Assembly (NCBI GenBank): GCA_050485745.1
Contig: JBJHBY010000007.1
Span: forward strand, 1 to 34,282
Direction: 5' to 3'
Source of the DNA: JBJHBY01 sp050485745
GTDB lineage: Bacteria > Pseudomonadota > Gammaproteobacteria > Pseudomonadales > CAMLJR01
DNA: 34,282 bases
In this document: positions 31,279-34,282 of the stretch, piece after piece
Layout of the letters: the number at the start of each line of letters is the position of its first letter
How positions within the stretch are numbered: position 1 is the first letter of the stretch
Notes under the pieces: generated by a model
The model's database searches: none
Seen by the model: only the letters and a program-made list of their open reading frames with translations
What the model was told of the DNA's origin: nothing
Made by a program: the position numbers and the translations under genes

Positions 31279-32733
31279 TTACTCGCCGAGTTGCCGCAGG
31301 CGCCACTTCAGGTCCGCCATATGGGCCAGATACAGGGTGATTTCCTGCAAAGGTATACCAGGCTGGATGCGGCGCGCGTAGGTATCCAGACCCAGTTGCA
31401 GGGCGGCCGGGCTGTCCGGTTGGGCATGGAAGGCCCAGTCCGCCAGGTGGCTGGCCAGCAGTGGATCGCTGTCGAGCAGGGCGCGGGCGCGCTCAACCAG
31501 TTCGTCCATGCCACCGGCGAGGGCGACGATGGTCTGCCCCTGGGCCTGCAGCGGGGCGGGTGTCCACTGTGAGGGAATGCCGTTCCACCAGCCGCTGTAT
31601 TCCCGCACCACCATCTTTGCCAGGTCCTGCACGGTGTTGTAGTAGGTGTCGAGCTCCGGGTGGCCCTCCAGCTCCGGCGGCAGTCGCACCGCCGCTACCA
31701 CCTGGTCCTGGCGCAGGCCGGCGTTGAGGCCATCCACCACCTGCTGCACGATGGACTCAAACGCGCTGGCTACCACGTCCAGCTTGCGCTGGATTTCCGT
31801 CGGCTCGGTCATGGCGGGGCCGTGCAGGGGCAGCAGCAGCTTTGGCTCAAGGGCCGCCATCTCGCGCAGGGCATCGGCCCACTCCTGCAGATAGCGCTGG
31901 CGCCGCTTGCCGTTGCCGGCATTGGGCAGGAACGGCTGGTGCAGGTCGCCACTGACCACGATGTCGCGCCCGGGCACGTGTACCCAGACATGGTCGGCGG
32001 TCTCGCCGCGGGCGTGGTGCAGCTCGAAGATTTCGCCGCCAATCTCCAGGGTGGCGCGGCCGCTGAAGGTCTCGGTGGGTGCGACCACGTCATCCCAGCT
32101 GCGCGGCACGTCGCGCGGGTCCTGGTCGTTGAGCAGGGCATTGGTGTAGCTGGCCAGACGAATGTCCAGACCCATTTCGTAGAGGAAGCTCTCCTCGGCG
32201 ATGATGCGTGGATCCTCCCCGGCTTCCAGCAAGGCCCAGGCGCCGTAGGCGTGGTCCAGATGGTGGTGGCTGTAAATAATGGTGTGCACCGGTTTGTCGC
32301 TGAGCTTGCCCAGTGCGTCCACCAGGGCCGGGCCGGCGGGGGCGTAGCCGGTATCGACCAGGACCAGGCCCTCGGCGGTCTCGAACACCGCGACATTGAC
32401 CCAGGGCAGGCGCAGGAACCAGGTATCCTCGCCGTAGGTCTCCACCTGCAGCTTGTTGCGCGCATCCGCGATGGCCGCCGCGTCCGTGCGGCTGGCCATG
32501 CGGTTGGCGATGGCGTGGGACGCCTCACCACCGAAGCCGGCGTGTTCGCTGGCCATCATGGATTGCAGGATGTGGGCGTGCTCGCGCATCAGTTCGGCGC
32601 GCAGCTCGAAGCGTTCCAGCGCCTCCGCGGAGAGCTCGGCGCGGGGTTCGGCCAGGGCCGGTGCCGCAAGCGTGGCCAGCAGGGTGGCGCCGCTGCTCCA
32701 GCGGCGCAGGGTCGGATGGAGGGCAATGATCAT
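31279..32733 (-). CDS. Metallo-beta-lactamase-fold alkylsulfatase-like hydrolase
   Basis: The 484-residue protein starts behind AGGAG (6 bases) and has a signal peptide ending near AAPALAEP. The MBL zinc motif is SHHHLDH at 155-161. Other family points are VLVDTGYAP (Asp127), LHHARGETADHVWVH, VSGDLHQPF and LLPLHGPAM. Past the MBL fold, REYSGWWNGIPSQWTP matches the dimerisation region of SDS-type alkylsulfatases (SdsA1/BDS1, REYLGWFDGNP-like), and the rest resembles their C-terminal region. It should hydrolyse a sulfate or related ester in the periplasm. It follows the arylsulfatase by 27 bases, probably in one operon. Confidence 0.82.
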   Translation of the reverse strand: MIIALHPTLRRWSSGATLLATLAAPALAEPRAELSAEALERFELRAELMREHAHILQSMMASEHAGFGGEASHAIANRMASRTDAAAIADARNKLQVETYGEDTWFLRLPWVNVAVFETAEGLVLVDTGYAPAGPALVDALGKLSDKPVHTIIYSHHHLDHAYGAWALLEAGEDPRIIAEESFLYEMGLDIRLASYTNALLNDQDPRDVPRSWDDVVAPTETFSGRATLEIGGEIFELHHARGETADHVWVHVPGRDIVVSGDLHQPFLPNAGNGKRRQRYLQEWADALREMAALEPKLLLPLHGPAMTEPTEIQRKLDVVASAFESIVQQVVDGLNAGLRQDQVVAAVRLPPELEGHPELDTYYNTVQDLAKMVVREYSGWWNGIPSQWTPAPLQAQGQTIVALAGGMDELVERARALLDSDPLLASHLADWAFHAQPDSPAALQLGLDTYARRIQPGIPLQEITLYLAHMADLKWRLRQLGE

Positions 32734-32760
32734 GATGGACTCCTGTCGGGTTGGCCGCGC

Positions 32761-34282
32761 CTATCGCAGCTCAATGTTCACGCGTTTGATGCGCGCATCG
32801 CGGAAGGGATAGCCGACTGCTGCATCCCCGGGGTACTGCCCTGCGGGCGAGCCGGTGTCGATGCCGATGTCAAAGGTCTCGTCGATGGAAAAGTACGCGG
32901 GTGGCGAGGCGGGTACCCGCTTGCGCCCCAGAATCTCGTCTCCGTGGCGCAGGGTGATCTCCGCGCCCCGCCCGGGGCCTCCGCCGTCATAGTCGAAGTC
33001 CACGGTCAGCCGGTGCTCACCGACGCCGAGGGCGCGGCGCCCCGCGATGCGGATGTGGCCGACTTCGAAAACCCGGTACTCAAACACCGGGCGGCTCTTC
33101 TCGTCCAGATACAGGGACCAGCCGCTGACGGTGCCGCCGATAGTGGCGATTACCCCCTGCGGCCGATCGCCCCGCTGCGCCACCGACAGCTGGGCCTGCA
33201 GTTGCCAGGAGCGGTTGGCCATGTCCGGAGCCCCGTGCTCGGGAATGCCCACGGCGCCCTCGTGGAAGGTGAAACGGGTGCGATCGTCGCGCAGGCTCGG
33301 GGGTGGAAAGCGCTGCATCTCCACCAGGGCATTGCGCATCGGCAGGATGCCGAGGCGCCCGGCTTCCCGGTCAAACAGGGCCTGCAGGGTGGCGAGTTTC
33401 TCCGGGTGTTGCGCTGCAAGGTCGCGGGCCTGACTGAAATCCTCGTCCAGGTGGTACAGCTCCCAGGTGTCGTCCTCGAAGGAGGTCGCCTGCACGGGCA
33501 CCCCGACCGTCCAGGGCAAGGTGCTGTGTCGCGCCGAGGCCAGCCAGCCCTCGTGGTAGATGGCGCGGTTACCGTGCACCTCGAAGTACTGGGTGGTCTT
33601 GTGCTCCGGGGCGCCGGCATCGACAAAGCTGGGCAGCAGGCTGGCGCCGTCCATTGGCAGCTGCTGCGCACCGTTGACCTGCTCCGGCATCCGCAGCCCG
33701 ACCGCATCCAGAATCGTCGGGGTGATGTCATTGACGTGGGAGAACTGGCTGCGCAACCCGCCGCTGTCCGTGATGCTCCCGGGCCAGCTCACCACCATGG
33801 GGTTGCGGGTGCCGCCGAGGTGCGAAGCCACCTGTTTGACCCACTGGAACGGCGTGTTGGTGGCCCAGGCCCAGCCCGCGGGGTACTGCGGGAAGGTATC
33901 GGGCCCGCCGATGTCCTCGAAGCGCTGCAGCTGCTGCTGCAGTGATTCGGGAAGGCCCTGCAGCGGCCCCATGTAATTGATGCTGCCCTTGATGCCGCCC
34001 TCGCTGCTGGCGCCATTGTCCCCGACGATATAGATGAACAGGGTGTTGTCGAACTGGTCCAGGGCCTTCAGGGTGCTGACCAGGTGCCCGATCTGTTCGT
34101 CGGTGTGGGTGAGAAAGCCGGCGAAGGCTTCCATCAGGCGTGCGGCCACCCGCTGCTCGTCCCGGCTGAGGCTGTCCCAGGCCGGGATCTGCTCGTGGCG
34201 CGGTGTCAGCTCGGCGTTTTCCGGCACCACGCCCAGCGCCTTCTGCCGGGCGAAGATCGTCTCGCGCATGGCATCCCAGCCC
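32761..34282 (-). CDS. Arylsulfatase, 5' end missing from window
   Basis: The frame is open to the window edge. The first visible residues, GWDAMRETIFARQKALGV, match the middle of type I arylsulfatases (GWD-x-LRE-x-R...RQK), so the true start and the formylglycine motif (C/S-x-P-x-R) lie outside. About 507 residues are visible. They include FIYIVGDNGASSEGG (metal-binding Asp-Asn), SHLGGTRNPMVVSWPG and the late HVNDITPTILDAVGL, then a beta-rich C-terminal domain. It hydrolyses sulfate esters, usually exported. It is followed directly by the alkylsulfatase-like gene, suggesting a sulfate-ester scavenging locus. Confidence 0.92.
   Translation of the reverse strand, partial: GWDAMRETIFARQKALGVVPENAELTPRHEQIPAWDSLSRDEQRVAARLMEAFAGFLTHTDEQIGHLVSTLKALDQFDNTLFIYIVGDNGASSEGGIKGSINYMGPLQGLPESLQQQLQRFEDIGGPDTFPQYPAGWAWATNTPFQWVKQVASHLGGTRNPMVVSWPGSITDSGGLRSQFSHVNDITPTILDAVGLRMPEQVNGAQQLPMDGASLLPSFVDAGAPEHKTTQYFEVHGNRAIYHEGWLASARHSTLPWTVGVPVQATSFEDDTWELYHLDEDFSQARDLAAQHPEKLATLQALFDREAGRLGILPMRNALVEMQRFPPPSLRDDRTRFTFHEGAVGIPEHGAPDMANRSWQLQAQLSVAQRGDRPQGVIATIGGTVSGWSLYLDEKSRPVFEYRVFEVGHIRIAGRRALGVGEHRLTVDFDYDGGGPGRGAEITLRHGDEILGRKRVPASPPAYFSIDETFDIGIDTGSPAGQYPGDAAVGYPFRDARIKRVNIELR

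Noticed and set aside
31660..33945. A 761-codon open frame antisense to the MBL and sulfatase genes
   Set aside because: It spans two real genes and their gap on the opposite strand. The translation is GC-driven and resembles no family.

Overview
The window looks like a chromosomal segment from a GC-rich, aerobic, probably marine or aquatic gammaproteobacterium. The signs are an RND pump, a PEP-CTERM surface protein with a sigma-54-type promoter, an FNR/Anr-type promoter, HupE, DUF3604 and sulfatase genes, and a steroid or fatty-acid style CoA module. A Halieaceae or Cellvibrionales-like host is my best guess, but this is inference from gene content. I saw no rRNA, tRNA, IS element, phage or CRISPR array.

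Left end (1-4941, + strand): a 1011-residue beta-propeller/di-heme peroxidase-like fusion, then a heme-oxygenase-fold (possible di-iron) protein, then a PhyH dioxygenase. The first two are visibly AT-richer than what follows. Next, on the minus strand, come a PhoX-family Tat lipoprotein, a 35-residue single-helix membrane protein behind a well-placed FNR/Anr box, and sodC.

Middle (8372-20686): an Old Yellow Enzyme-type Fe-S flavoprotein (+) converges on an RND permease/adaptor operon (-) at a long hairpin. A membrane EAL phosphodiesterase with a degenerate GGDEF domain (+) overlaps tail to tail with hipA of a hipBA operon (-). The hipBA promoter is bracketed by two copies of a 43-bp palindromic operator. 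A beta-helical PEP-CTERM protein (-) follows, with a -24/-12 promoter far upstream of it.

CoA module (21070-23992): two hot-dog dehydratase subunits on the minus strand and a DUF35 protein plus an Ltp2-like thiolase-fold protein on the plus strand, divergent from one palindromic promoter region. Together they resemble the ChsH1/ChsH2/Ltp2 hydratase-aldolase of steroid side-chain degradation, split into separate genes. A tandem 7-bp repeat lies between the two hydratase genes.

Right end: a REPIN-like pair of 38-bp inverted repeats, a DUF1254/DUF1214 protein, a TPR protein, a possible frameshifted secreted peptide, and then a minus-strand hydrolase locus. That locus reads arylsulfatase (cut by the window end), alkylsulfatase-like MBL enzyme, DUF3604 lipoprotein, membrane-anchored parvulin and HupE/UreJ metal permease. 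The last three are tightly coupled. I read it as an envelope hydrolase locus carrying its own folding factor and a possible metal transporter.
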